A stretch of DNA of 9,046 bases, taken from Clostridium sp. CAG:557 (GTDB lineage Bacteria; Bacillota; Clostridia; Oscillospirales; Acutalibacteraceae). Below the pieces are notes generated by a model. That model was not told the origin of the DNA. It saw nothing but the letters and a program-made list of their open reading frames with translations, and searched no databases. Positions 1 through 5,491 of this stretch are shown here, piece by piece (position 1 is the first letter of the stretch; each line of letters starts with the position of its first letter). The translations under genes and the position numbers were made by a program. The stretch lies in NCBI GenBank assembly GCA_000435275.1, contig FR883885.1:20661-29706 (forward strand). The letters run 5' to 3'.

Positions 1-490
1 CAGACACAACATCCATGTAAACCGTATCGCCAATTAATTTTTCGGCGGTAACATTAACAAGCCCACCTTCAACCGTGTGAGTGGCTCCCAAAGCAGAAAA
101 ACCTTTTAAATGTTGATCAATAGGGCGTACGCCGAAGTCGCAGCCACCAGGCAAAGAGACAGAAGCTTTGTGAAATCTACCAAGAAGAGCCCCTAAAAGA
201 TAACAAGAGGCACGCATGTGACGAACAGAATCATAAGAAGCAATGTGAGATTTTATGTTATGTGCGTCAATTTCAAAAGTAGACTTGTTTATCATCTTTA
301 CAGTAGCGCCCATTTGCTCCAAAATGTGAGCCATCAGCGTTACATCATTTATATTTGGAACGTTTTCAATTTTACATACGCCGTCGGAGAGAATAACCGC
401 AGGAATTATAGCAACAGCAGCATTTTTTGCGCCACTGATATTAACTTCACCTTTTAATGGAATATGACCGTTTATAAAAAATTTCTCCAA
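1..490 (-). CDS. murA: UDP-N-acetylglucosamine 1-carboxyvinyltransferase (MurA), N-terminal part, cut by window edge
   Basis: MurA transfers enolpyruvate from phosphoenolpyruvate to UDP-N-acetylglucosamine, the first committed step of peptidoglycan synthesis in the cytosol. The 163 codons seen here begin MEKFFINGHIPLKGEVNISG. They carry the GAKNA substrate-binding motif at residues 20-24 (K22, N23) and SVRHMRAS around residues 88-95. The active-site loop LPGGCDFGVRP spans residues 113-123, with the catalytic cysteine at C117; this corresponds to C115 of E. coli MurA, and R122 to its R120. Having the cysteine predicts sensitivity to fosfomycin. The start is TTG at 490, chosen because a near-perfect SD (AGGAGGC, 503-497) lies just upstream and the protein then begins at the usual family N-terminus. 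Many Bacillota carry two MurA paralogues and this fragment does not show which one this is. The remaining roughly 60% lies beyond base 1. Confidence 0.96.
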   Translation of the reverse strand, partial: MEKFFINGHIPLKGEVNISGAKNAAVAIIPAVILSDGVCKIENVPNINDVTLMAHILEQMGATVKMINKSTFEIDAHNIKSHIASYDSVRHMRASCYLLGALLGRFHKASVSLPGGCDFGVRPIDQHLKGFSALGATHTVEGGLVNVTAEKLIGDTVYMDVVS

Positions 491-595
491 TTTTCTGCCT
501 CCTGTAATTTTTTTGAAAAAATATATAAACTAACGTTTGGATTTATAAAAAACAAACAAATAAGAGATTTACTTTAATATAGGCTTTTAAGTTTT

Positions 596-624
596 ATGAT
601 AATACAATATTTATAAAAAGTCAA
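596..624 (-). promoter_or_regulatory. Sigma-A-type promoter for murA
   Basis: Read on the minus strand, TTGACT (624-619) is followed by a 17-base spacer and TATCAT (601-596). That is 5/6 and 5/6 matches to the consensus boxes at ideal spacing. Transcription would start near 589, giving a leader of about 100 bases before the TTG start. The leader is AT-rich and I see no riboswitch-like structure in it. Confidence 0.65.
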
Positions 625-670
625 TAAAAAAGTAACAAAAAAGTTTACATTAATCTTAAAAATTTTTTAG

Positions 671-711
671 AAAAATAGGCTCGCTAAAAAACTTTAAACG
701 AGCCTTTTTTC
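671..711 (-). terminator. Rho-independent terminator of the small membrane protein gene
   Basis: A perfect 7-bp stem, AGGCTCG (677-683) with CGAGCCT (699-705), encloses a 15-base AT-rich loop. It has an A-run on its left and a T-run on its right, so it could work in both directions. Only the minus-strand gene ending at 725 needs it, and in that direction the stem is followed by ATTTTT and a further T-rich stretch. It also separates that gene from the murA promoter downstream. Confidence 0.85.
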
Positions 712-724
712 GCTTTCCTGCTAA

Positions 725-1156
725 TTAGTCATTACAACATGGCATACATTTACAACAATCACTGTTTATAAGACACCACAAAAATTGTGTTAGTGATATT
801 ATTAATAGACTCAAAAAAGTTCCAATTAAGAAAAATATGATAATAAGGGCAGTGCTGACCGTCAGGGTTAAAGATAACGCTGCAATTGTCGTTACAAGTG
901 TTCCGATAGTTCCTACAATTAAATTTTTGCTGTATTCGCACATACATTTCTTTAACGATGAAAAATTATTAAAACCAGCAAGTGGAATAAGAAAAAGCAA
1001 CGCGATTAATGACAAAATTGATAAACCAAATGCTATCCACAAAGCAAAAATGGCATTTGGAATGAGGCTTAGACCAAATAGTACAGAAATCCCGATTCCT
1101 ATAACTACACTTAAAATTATAGCAATTGCATTATTGCAAGAATTTTGTTTGCACAT
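725..1156 (-). CDS. Cysteine-rich four-helix membrane protein, function unknown
   Basis: I do not recognise this gene. The product is 143 residues with four hydrophobic helices at about 10-31, 34-60, 79-100 and 102-130, so it should be an integral membrane protein. It has ten cysteines: C2, C7, C71, C73, C128 and a terminal cluster at 134, 135, 137, 140 and 141 (ending DCCKCMPCCND). With four helices, the N-terminus, the middle loop and the C-terminus lie on the same face. Nine of the ten cysteines therefore sit together, probably in the cytosol, because the middle loop holds K69, K70 and K77. This could bind metal or form disulfides; neither is shown. I chose ATG 1156 because AAAGGA lies 8 bases upstream. 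The reading frame is open to an ATG at 1240, but that start lies upstream of the predicted promoter. The gene follows the comM-like gene on the same strand and ends at a strong terminator. Confidence 0.72.
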   Translation of the reverse strand: MCKQNSCNNAIAIILSVVIGIGISVLFGLSLIPNAIFALWIAFGLSILSLIALLFLIPLAGFNNFSSLKKCMCEYSKNLIVGTIGTLVTTIAALSLTLTVSTALIIIFFLIGTFLSLLIISLTQFLWCLINSDCCKCMPCCND

Positions 1157-1180
1157 ATTAACCATCCTTTCAATTAAATT

Positions 1181-1196
1181 AGGTAGGTATCTACCT
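1181..1196. repeat. Perfect inverted repeat at the predicted transcription start
   Basis: AGGTAG and CTACCT form a perfect 6-bp inverted repeat around a 4-base centre (GTAT). The promoter at 1203-1231 predicts a minus-strand start at about 1196, so the repeat would be the first 16 bases of the message. It could be an operator for a repressor or a 5' hairpin that stabilises the RNA. It lies about 25 bases before the chosen ATG and does not cover the SD. Confidence 0.5.
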
Positions 1197-1202
1197 GCTA
1201 AC

Positions 1203-1231
1203 AGTATATGCATAGTATAAATTCTTGCTAA
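1203..1231 (-). promoter_or_regulatory. Predicted promoter of the cysteine-rich membrane protein gene
   Basis: On the minus strand, TTAGCA (1231-1226; 4/6 match to the -35 consensus) is followed by exactly 17 bases and TATACT (1208-1203; 5/6 match to the -10 consensus). It lies between the comM-like stop codon and the chosen ATG at 1156. It predicts independent expression even though no clear terminator follows the comM-like gene. Confidence 0.5.
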
Positions 1232-1253
1232 TATAATCATTAAATGATGATTT

Positions 1254-2786
1254 TTAAGCTTTTCGAGACCAATATTTTCTATCCAAACTGCGATATTGAA
1301 TAGCCTCTGCGATATGAGAAGATTTTATTTCTTCCGAAAAGCTAAGGTCGGCAATTGTTCGAGCAACTTTTAAAATTCTTGTATATGCCCTGGCAGAAAG
1401 CCCCATATTGTCAAAAGCTTTCTTTAATAGATTTTCTGCATTTTTTGTTAAAATACACGTCTTTTGAAGCAAACCTGGAGTAATTTTTGCATTTGCCGAA
1501 ATATTATATTCTTTAAAACGATCCAACTGAATTTTTCTTGCAGTATCAACGCGATTTTTTATTTTAGAGGAACTTTCTGATAATTTTTTTGAGGATAATT
1601 CAGAATATTCTATCGGAGGAACTTCTACGTGAATGTCGATTCTGTCCAAAAGAGGGCCGGAAACCCTGGCGAGATATTTGGATATAGTTTTTTCTGAACA
1701 TATGCAAGACTTGCTCGGATGACCGTAATAGCCGCATGGACAAGGATTCATGGCGGCGATGAGCATGACTGAGCAGGGATATGTAATGGTGCCGTTTACT
1801 CTAGAAATTGTAACTTCGCCATCTTCTATTGGCTGACGAAGAATCTCCATGGCATTTCGGGAAAATTCTGGTAGTTCGTCTAAGAATAAAACACCGTTGT
1901 GAGCCAGAGAAATTTCTCCAGGTTTAGGCATAGAACCGCCACCAGACAACCCTACCGCAGATATTGTGTGATGCGGAGAACGAAAAGGACGTGTTGTAAT
2001 CAAAGGTATTTCGTTATTTATTAAACCTGCCACAGAATAAATTTTTGTTGTTTCGATGGATTCGTTCATTGTCATAGCAGGCAAGATTGTGTGGATTCTC
2101 TTGGCAAGCATGCTTTTTCCAGAACCTGGCGGACCAATAAGGATTACATTGTGACCACCGGCAGCTGCAATTTCAAGTGCTCTTTTGGCGTCGTTTTGCC
2201 CTTTTACTTGAGAAAAATCCAACAATTTATTTGTGGATGAGTCGATGTTTAAATTAGCTTTTGCGGGTAAAATTTTTTCTTTGCCTGTAAGATGCGAGTA
2301 TAACGTTTTTATATTTTCAACAGGAAAAATTTGTATGTCTTCAACGAGAGCGGCTTCAAATGCGTTTTTGGCGGGAACAAACAATTCTGTTATGCCCAAC
2401 TCTTTGGCTTTTGAAGCCATTGGCAAAATGCCTTTTACTGCGCACAACTCTCCGCTTAAAGATAGTTCTCCAACAAAAGCTACGTTTTCAAGATTGGCAT
2501 CGAGTTGTCCGGATGAAATAAGCAACGCGACCAAAATCGACAAGTCGTAGATGGATCCTTCTTTTTTCACATCTGCAGGAGCAAGATTTATAGTGATTTT
2601 GCTTGTAGGAAATTCAAATTCGCAATTTTTTAAGGCAGATTTGACTCTATTTCGAGATTCTTTTACGGAAGTATCAGGCAGTCCTACGACGTCAAATGAG
2701 GGCAATCCGCTGGCTAAATCGGCCTCGATTGTGACTAAAAAAGCCTCCAATCCCATAAGTCCAAGACTATTTATTTTGGCAACCAT
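1254..2786 (-). CDS. comM: YifB/ComM family AAA+ ATPase (Mg-chelatase-like)
   Basis: The 510-residue product has the full length and domain order of the YifB/ComM family. An N-terminal Lon-S5-like domain occupies about residues 1-170, the Mg-chelatase-type AAA+ core about 190-390, and the C-terminal Mg-chelatase lid about 400-505. Walker A is GPPGSGKS at 218-225 and Walker B is VLFLDE at 299-304. R382 in LLDRIDIH is the conserved arginine region of the ATPase. Four cysteines in two CxC pairs (349/351 and 361/363), beginning NPCPCGYYG, are a family hallmark and may hold zinc. In Gram-negative bacteria ComM is a hexameric branch-migration helicase that helps integrate transforming DNA. In Bacillota the role is less clear, so the symbol shows family only. 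ATG 2786 has a strong SD (AAAGGAG, 2802-2796). No frameshift or missing motif is seen. No clear terminator follows, so some read-through into the next gene is likely. Confidence 0.93.
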   Translation of the reverse strand: MVAKINSLGLMGLEAFLVTIEADLASGLPSFDVVGLPDTSVKESRNRVKSALKNCEFEFPTSKITINLAPADVKKEGSIYDLSILVALLISSGQLDANLENVAFVGELSLSGELCAVKGILPMASKAKELGITELFVPAKNAFEAALVEDIQIFPVENIKTLYSHLTGKEKILPAKANLNIDSSTNKLLDFSQVKGQNDAKRALEIAAAGGHNVILIGPPGSGKSMLAKRIHTILPAMTMNESIETTKIYSVAGLINNEIPLITTRPFRSPHHTISAVGLSGGGSMPKPGEISLAHNGVLFLDELPEFSRNAMEILRQPIEDGEVTISRVNGTITYPCSVMLIAAMNPCPCGYYGHPSKSCICSEKTISKYLARVSGPLLDRIDIHVEVPPIEYSELSSKKLSESSSKIKNRVDTARKIQLDRFKEYNISANAKITPGLLQKTCILTKNAENLLKKAFDNMGLSARAYTRILKVARTIADLSFSEEIKSSHIAEAIQYRSLDRKYWSRKA

Positions 2787-2843
2787 TAAAATTCACTCCT
2801 TTGTTTGCAATTTGCATAAATAAAAATCATTTTAATATTATAT

Positions 2844-2872
2844 ATTATAAAGTATTTACTAAAAAATTTCAA
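2844..2872 (-). promoter_or_regulatory. Sigma-A-type promoter of the comM-like gene
   Basis: On the minus strand, TTGAAA (2872-2867) is followed by 17 bases and a perfect TATAAT (2849-2844). Transcription would begin near 2837, about 50 bases before the ATG. The -35 box lies only 18 bases from the -35 box of the divergent ribU promoter. Confidence 0.75.
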
Positions 2873-2890
2873 TGCTGAAAGAGAATGAAT

Positions 2891-2919
2891 TTGACATAAG
2901 TGATTTTTAAGGTTAATAT
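2891..2919 (+). promoter_or_regulatory. Sigma-A-type promoter of ribU
   Basis: A perfect TTGACA (2891-2896) is followed by 17 bases and TAATAT (2914-2919). The start would fall near 2926, leaving a leader of about 26 bases. That is far too short for an FMN riboswitch, the usual control of ribU genes in Bacillota. Confidence 0.75.
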
Positions 2920-2951
2920 GATTTTAGCAGTTTAGGGCGGGAGTGAGTTTT

Positions 2952-3563
2952 TTGCAAACAAAAAAACTGATTAAAATTTTACAAATATCTATTTTTGCGG
3001 CTGTTGCAACAGTTTTAACTTTTTTTGAGCTACCTGTATTTTTTGCTCCTAGCTTTTATAAATTGGATTTTAGCGACGTCGTAGTTTTAATAAGTGGTTT
3101 TTCGATAGGACCTTTGGCGGGTGTTTTGACAGAATTTTTAAAGGTCTTGTTAAAAATTTTAATTAAAGGTTCAACGACCGTTGGGCTAGGTGATTTAGCA
3201 AGTTTTGTTGCAGGTGTGGCGTTAACATTGCCAAGTGCAGCTTGTTATAAGAAATACAGAACTTTTAAAGGTGCTTGTGTTGCGATGCTTTTGGGAACCA
3301 TTTGTTTAACGGCTGTTTCTGCGATATTAAATTATTTTATTTTGCTTCCGGCATATGAAATTTTATTTTCTATTTCAGAAAATACTATAATTTCTTTAGG
3401 AAACACAATTAATCCGCTGATTTTTGACAGATTTACATTCATTTTGTTTATAGTTTGCCCATTTAATTTATTTAAAGGTGCACTGATTTGTTCTGTTACA
3501 CTTATTCTTTATAAAAGATTATCTGTTGTGATTAATAATTTATTTAAAGATTTTGTAAAATAA
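2952..3563 (+). CDS. ribU: Riboflavin ECF transporter substrate-binding subunit (RibU family)
   Basis: The product is a very hydrophobic protein of 203 residues, the size and layout (about six membrane helices) of an S component of an energy-coupling factor transporter. It would bind a vitamin outside the membrane and work with the shared EcfA1/EcfA2/EcfT module, which is not in this window. RibU-like signatures are KLDFSD at 37-42, the following GPLAGVLTEFLK (53-64), and ILNYFILLPAY at 125-135, all resembling B. subtilis RibU/YpaA from memory. The substrate is therefore probably riboflavin, but another vitamin cannot be excluded from sequence alone. I chose TTG 2952: GGGAG (2939-2943) stands 8 bases before it, and the protein then begins MQTKKL like relatives. 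A GTG at 2943 would add three residues but overlaps that SD. The gene is transcribed away from the comM-like gene. Confidence 0.85.
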   Translation: MQTKKLIKILQISIFAAVATVLTFFELPVFFAPSFYKLDFSDVVVLISGFSIGPLAGVLTEFLKVLLKILIKGSTTVGLGDLASFVAGVALTLPSAACYKKYRTFKGACVAMLLGTICLTAVSAILNYFILLPAYEILFSISENTIISLGNTINPLIFDRFTFILFIVCPFNLFKGALICSVTLILYKRLSVVINNLFKDFVK

Positions 3564-3576
3564 TGTAAAATACTTG

Positions 3577-3605
3577 TTTACAAATGTCGGAAGTTGTGAT
3601 ATAAT
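3577..3605 (+). promoter_or_regulatory. Promoter of the SAM riboswitch-metK transcript
   Basis: TTTACA (3577-3582; 5/6) is followed by 17 bases and a perfect TATAAT (3600-3605). Transcription would begin near 3612, giving a leader of about 195 bases that contains the whole riboswitch. The promoter starts only 13 bases after the ribU stop codon. Confidence 0.75.
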
Positions 3606-3644
3606 AAATTTAATTTTTATGCAGCCTTTTTAATTGAATATGTT

Positions 3645-3738
3645 GCTTATCAAGAGTGATGGAGGGATCAGACCCTATGAAGTCCGGCAACCTACGCTTG
3701 TAAGGTGCTAAATTCTGCGGTAAAAGCCGAAAGATGAG
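3645..3738 (+). promoter_or_regulatory. SAM-I (S-box) riboswitch aptamer upstream of metK
   Basis: The conserved S-box core is present in order: CTTATCAAGAG, GGAGGGA, a GAAGTCCGGCAACC segment (3679-3692), AGGTGCTAAAT, and CCGAAAGATGAG. P1 is formed by CTTATC (3645-3650) with GATGAG (3733-3738), six pairs including one G-U. P3 is ACCT (3690-3693) with AGGT (3703-3706). Binding of S-adenosylmethionine should stabilise P1 and favour the downstream terminator, switching metK off when its product is plentiful. An alternative helix of 12 pairs, 3718-3729 with 3751-3762, would serve as antiterminator. It uses the P4 region of the aptamer and most of the terminator stem, so the two states exclude each other. 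The family call is very safe; the exact alternative pairing is my inference. Confidence 0.96.
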
Positions 3739-3746
3739 ATTTTTGT

Positions 3747-3772
3747 TGTCCGGTTTTTACCGGGCATTTTTT
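3747..3772 (+). terminator. Riboswitch-controlled terminator in the metK leader
   Basis: An 8-bp stem, TGTCCGGT (3747-3754) with ACCGGGCA (3759-3766), including one G-U pair, encloses a TTTT loop and is followed by six T (3767-3772). It lies between the S-box aptamer and the metK SD, as expected for the transcription-terminating expression platform of this riboswitch class. Confidence 0.9.
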
Positions 3773-3806
3773 ATTAGCTTTTGTGCGGCTGAAAGGAAGT
3801 TTTTTT

Positions 3807-4994
3807 ATGGCAAGACATTTTTTTACATCAGAATCAGTTACAGAAGGACACCCAGACAAAATCTGCGACCAAATTTCAGATGCGATTTTGGATGCTATTT
3901 TAGAAAAAGACCAAAATGCGCATGTGGCATGTGAAGTTACGGCTACAACGGGAATGATTCATGTTATGGGAGAGATTTCGACATCGTGCTATGTGGACAT
4001 CGCATCTATCGCACGTGATGTTGTTACAGAAATTGGTTATGATAATACTTCGGCGGGATTTAATGGAAGAACTTGTGCGGTAATAACTTCAATTGACGCA
4101 CAGTCTGCTGATATTGCAATGGGTGTTAATGAAGCTTTTGAAGTCAAAAAAGATAATATCGTTGAAGATAAAAATAACCAGATAGGCGCAGGAGACCAAG
4201 GTTTAATGTTTGGCTACGCATGCAATGAGACGCCAGAGCTAATGCCGCTACCGATTTCTTTGGCGCATAAGTTAGCCAAAAGGTTGACAGAAGTAAGAAA
4301 AAACGGGACGCTTTCATATCTTAGACCAGATGGTAAAACTCAAGTTACTATAGAGTACGATGGAGACAAGCCGATTAGAGTTGAAACTATTGTAATTTCA
4401 ACTCAACACAGCGATATGGTTGCACTTGAGCAAATTCAAAATGATATAAAAAATGAAGTTATTTTTTCAGTTATTCCCCCAAATTTAGTTGACGAAAATA
4501 CAAAGTTTTTTATAAATCCAACAGGAAGATTTGTTATAGGAGGCCCAGTTGGAGATACAGGTTTGACGGGCAGAAAAATAATTGTGGACACGTATGGAGG
4601 TTATTCTCGCCATGGCGGAGGAGCTTTTTCTGGCAAGGACCCTACAAAAGTTGACCGTTCAGCGGCTTATGCAGCGCGCCATATTGCAAAAAATATAGTT
4701 GCGGCTAAAATAGCTGACAAATGTGAGATTCAAATTGCGTACGCGATAGGCATCGCACGGCCGGTTTCTGTTATGGTGGACACATTTGGAACATCACAAA
4801 TATCGGACGAAAAAATTGCGGATGCGGTGAAAAAAATTTTTGATTTGCGCCCGGCTGCGATTATTGAAAATTTAAAATTGAAACATCCGATTTATAAAAG
4901 TTTGGCAGCGTATGGGCATATGGGCAGAGAGGACCTTGGTGTTATGTGGGAAAAGCTCGACAAAGTTGAAGAGTTAAAACGTGAACTGTTATAG
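3807..4994 (+). CDS. metK: S-adenosylmethionine synthetase (methionine adenosyltransferase)
   Basis: MetK makes S-adenosylmethionine, the main methyl donor, from methionine and ATP in the cytosol. The product is 395 residues, normal for the family, and begins MARHFFTSESVTEGHPDK. The GHPDK motif (14-18, with H15 and D17) belongs to the ATP/metal site. The family hexapeptide GAGDQG lies at 127-132, and the glycine-rich loop GGGAFSGKD at 270-278 binds the triphosphate. Nothing essential is missing. ATG 3807 is chosen for the SD AAAGGAAG ending 9 bases upstream and for the canonical N-terminus. The frame is open to a GTG at 3783, but those eight extra residues would cover the SD. Expression is under the SAM-I riboswitch, a direct product feedback. 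No terminator follows directly, so the next small gene is probably cotranscribed. Confidence 0.97.
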   Translation: MARHFFTSESVTEGHPDKICDQISDAILDAILEKDQNAHVACEVTATTGMIHVMGEISTSCYVDIASIARDVVTEIGYDNTSAGFNGRTCAVITSIDAQSADIAMGVNEAFEVKKDNIVEDKNNQIGAGDQGLMFGYACNETPELMPLPISLAHKLAKRLTEVRKNGTLSYLRPDGKTQVTIEYDGDKPIRVETIVISTQHSDMVALEQIQNDIKNEVIFSVIPPNLVDENTKFFINPTGRFVIGGPVGDTGLTGRKIIVDTYGGYSRHGGGAFSGKDPTKVDRSAAYAARHIAKNIVAAKIADKCEIQIAYAIGIARPVSVMVDTFGTSQISDEKIADAVKKIFDLRPAAIIENLKLKHPIYKSLAAYGHMGREDLGVMWEKLDKVEELKRELL

Positions 4995-5031
4995 TGCTTG
5001 GCGTTGCAAAAATTAACAAAGTTATCGTTGT

Positions 5032-5062
5032 ACACATATCTTGTCAGAGAGGTGATATGTGT
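5032..5062 (+). promoter_or_regulatory. Hairpin presenting the Shine-Dalgarno site of the small gene at 5061
   Basis: A perfect 9-bp inverted repeat, ACACATATC (5032-5040) and GATATGTGT (5054-5062), encloses 13 bases (5041-5053). The loop contains the SD core GAGG (5049-5052), and the right arm runs into the GTG start at 5061. The SD would be exposed in the loop while the start codon is paired, so the structure could tune translation. It could also be a weak processing or pausing site after metK. No T-run follows, so it is not a normal terminator. Confidence 0.5.
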
Positions 5063-5420
5063 GTTGGAGGTTGTTTTTAGCATATTTGTATTGTGCTTAT
5101 CTATAGTTGGAATAATAGAAATTTTTAAAATCATATCAATTTCCTTTTTTTGTCAGAAAGAATTTGACGAAAATATTGTAACACTTATACCAGTTTATGG
5201 GCATAGAGAAGAAATCGAAATGACCCTACGAAATGCAATAACTAATGCAAAATGGTTTGGATGCACAAAAAATAGACAGATAATTTGTTTAAATTTAGGT
5301 GCCGATGCTGAAACGTACAAAATATGTAAGATTTTTAGTGAAGAATATGATTCAATTGAACTTTATTCGCTGGAAGAATTTGATAGTGTTATGAGACAAT
5401 CTTCGGTGCAGGTAGGATGA
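5061..5420 (+). CDS. Small membrane-anchored protein with glycosyltransferase-2-like half domain, function unknown
   Basis: I cannot assign a function. The product is 119 residues: one hydrophobic helix at about 3-30, then a soluble domain of about 85 residues. The soluble part has the pattern IVTLIPVYGHREEIEMTLRN (39-58), then IICLNLGADAETYKICKIF (74-92), then SIELYS. This alternation resembles the first beta-alpha-beta units of a GT-A (family 2) glycosyltransferase, where IPVYNE and a DDGS-type turn occur. Here the acidic pair is replaced by NLGAD and the rest of the enzyme is missing, so catalysis is doubtful. The start is GTG 5061, because GAGG (5049-5052) stands 8 bases before it; the frame is open back to TTG 4998, but without an SD there. 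The gene lies 66 bases after metK with no intervening terminator, and its own stop codon sits inside a terminator stem. Confidence 0.75.
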   Translation: MLEVVFSIFVLCLSIVGIIEIFKIISISFFCQKEFDENIVTLIPVYGHREEIEMTLRNAITNAKWFGCTKNRQIICLNLGADAETYKICKIFSEEYDSIELYSLEEFDSVMRQSSVQVG

Positions 5421-5441
5421 CCTATTTTTGGTCATCTTTTT
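5416..5441 (+). terminator. Rho-independent terminator of the metK transcript
   Basis: A perfect 7-bp stem, GATGACC (5416-5422) with GGTCATC (5430-5436), encloses a T-rich 7-base loop and is followed by TTTTTATTTTT. The TGA stop codon of the small gene (5418-5420) is part of the left arm. The right arm overlaps the -35 region of the addB promoter. Confidence 0.88.
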
Positions 5442-5457
5442 ATTTTTGTGGTATAAT
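5429..5457 (+). promoter_or_regulatory. Extended -10 promoter of addBA
   Basis: A perfect TATAAT (5452-5457) preceded by TG at 5449-5450 makes an extended -10 element. TGGTCA (5429-5434; 4/6) stands 17 bases upstream as a weak -35 and lies within the terminator's right arm. The start would fall near 5464, about 28 bases before the addB ATG. Confidence 0.7.
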
Positions 5458-5491
5458 TTATTCGTTAAAACAAATTTTTAGGAGAATTTTT

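Noticed and set aside
218..457. Plus-strand open frame of 79 codons
   Set aside because: It is antisense to murA, which is secured by its catalytic motifs.
837..1220. Plus-strand open frame of 127 codons
   Set aside because: It is antisense to the cysteine-rich membrane protein gene. The minus strand has the SD, promoter, terminator and a coherent four-helix protein, while the plus-strand product has no recognisable character or SD.
1231..1256. AT-rich inverted repeat ATCATTAAATGAT as a comM terminator
   Set aside because: It has a six-base A/T-dominated arm with almost no loop. In the minus-strand direction it is not followed by a T-run, so it is too weak to call.
2233..2823. Two adjoining plus-strand open frames opposite the comM-like gene
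   Set aside because: They are shadows of a strongly conserved AAA+ gene whose frame is intact across the whole stretch. No SD or promoter supports them.
2920..2951. FMN riboswitch before ribU
   Set aside because: I looked for the conserved FMN-aptamer segments. The region between promoter and start is only about 30 bases and contains none.
3552..3584. Inverted repeat TTTGTAAA/TTTACAAA at the end of ribU, considered as a terminator
   Set aside because: The 8-bp stem is almost all A/T, has a 17-base loop and no T-run, and its right arm overlaps the metK -35. It is most likely chance in AT-rich sequence.
5417..5491. 25-codon upstream extension of AddB
   Set aside because: The ATG lies in the terminator stem and before the addB promoter. 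The SD and the conserved N-terminus (LILGRAGFGKT) place the start at 5492.
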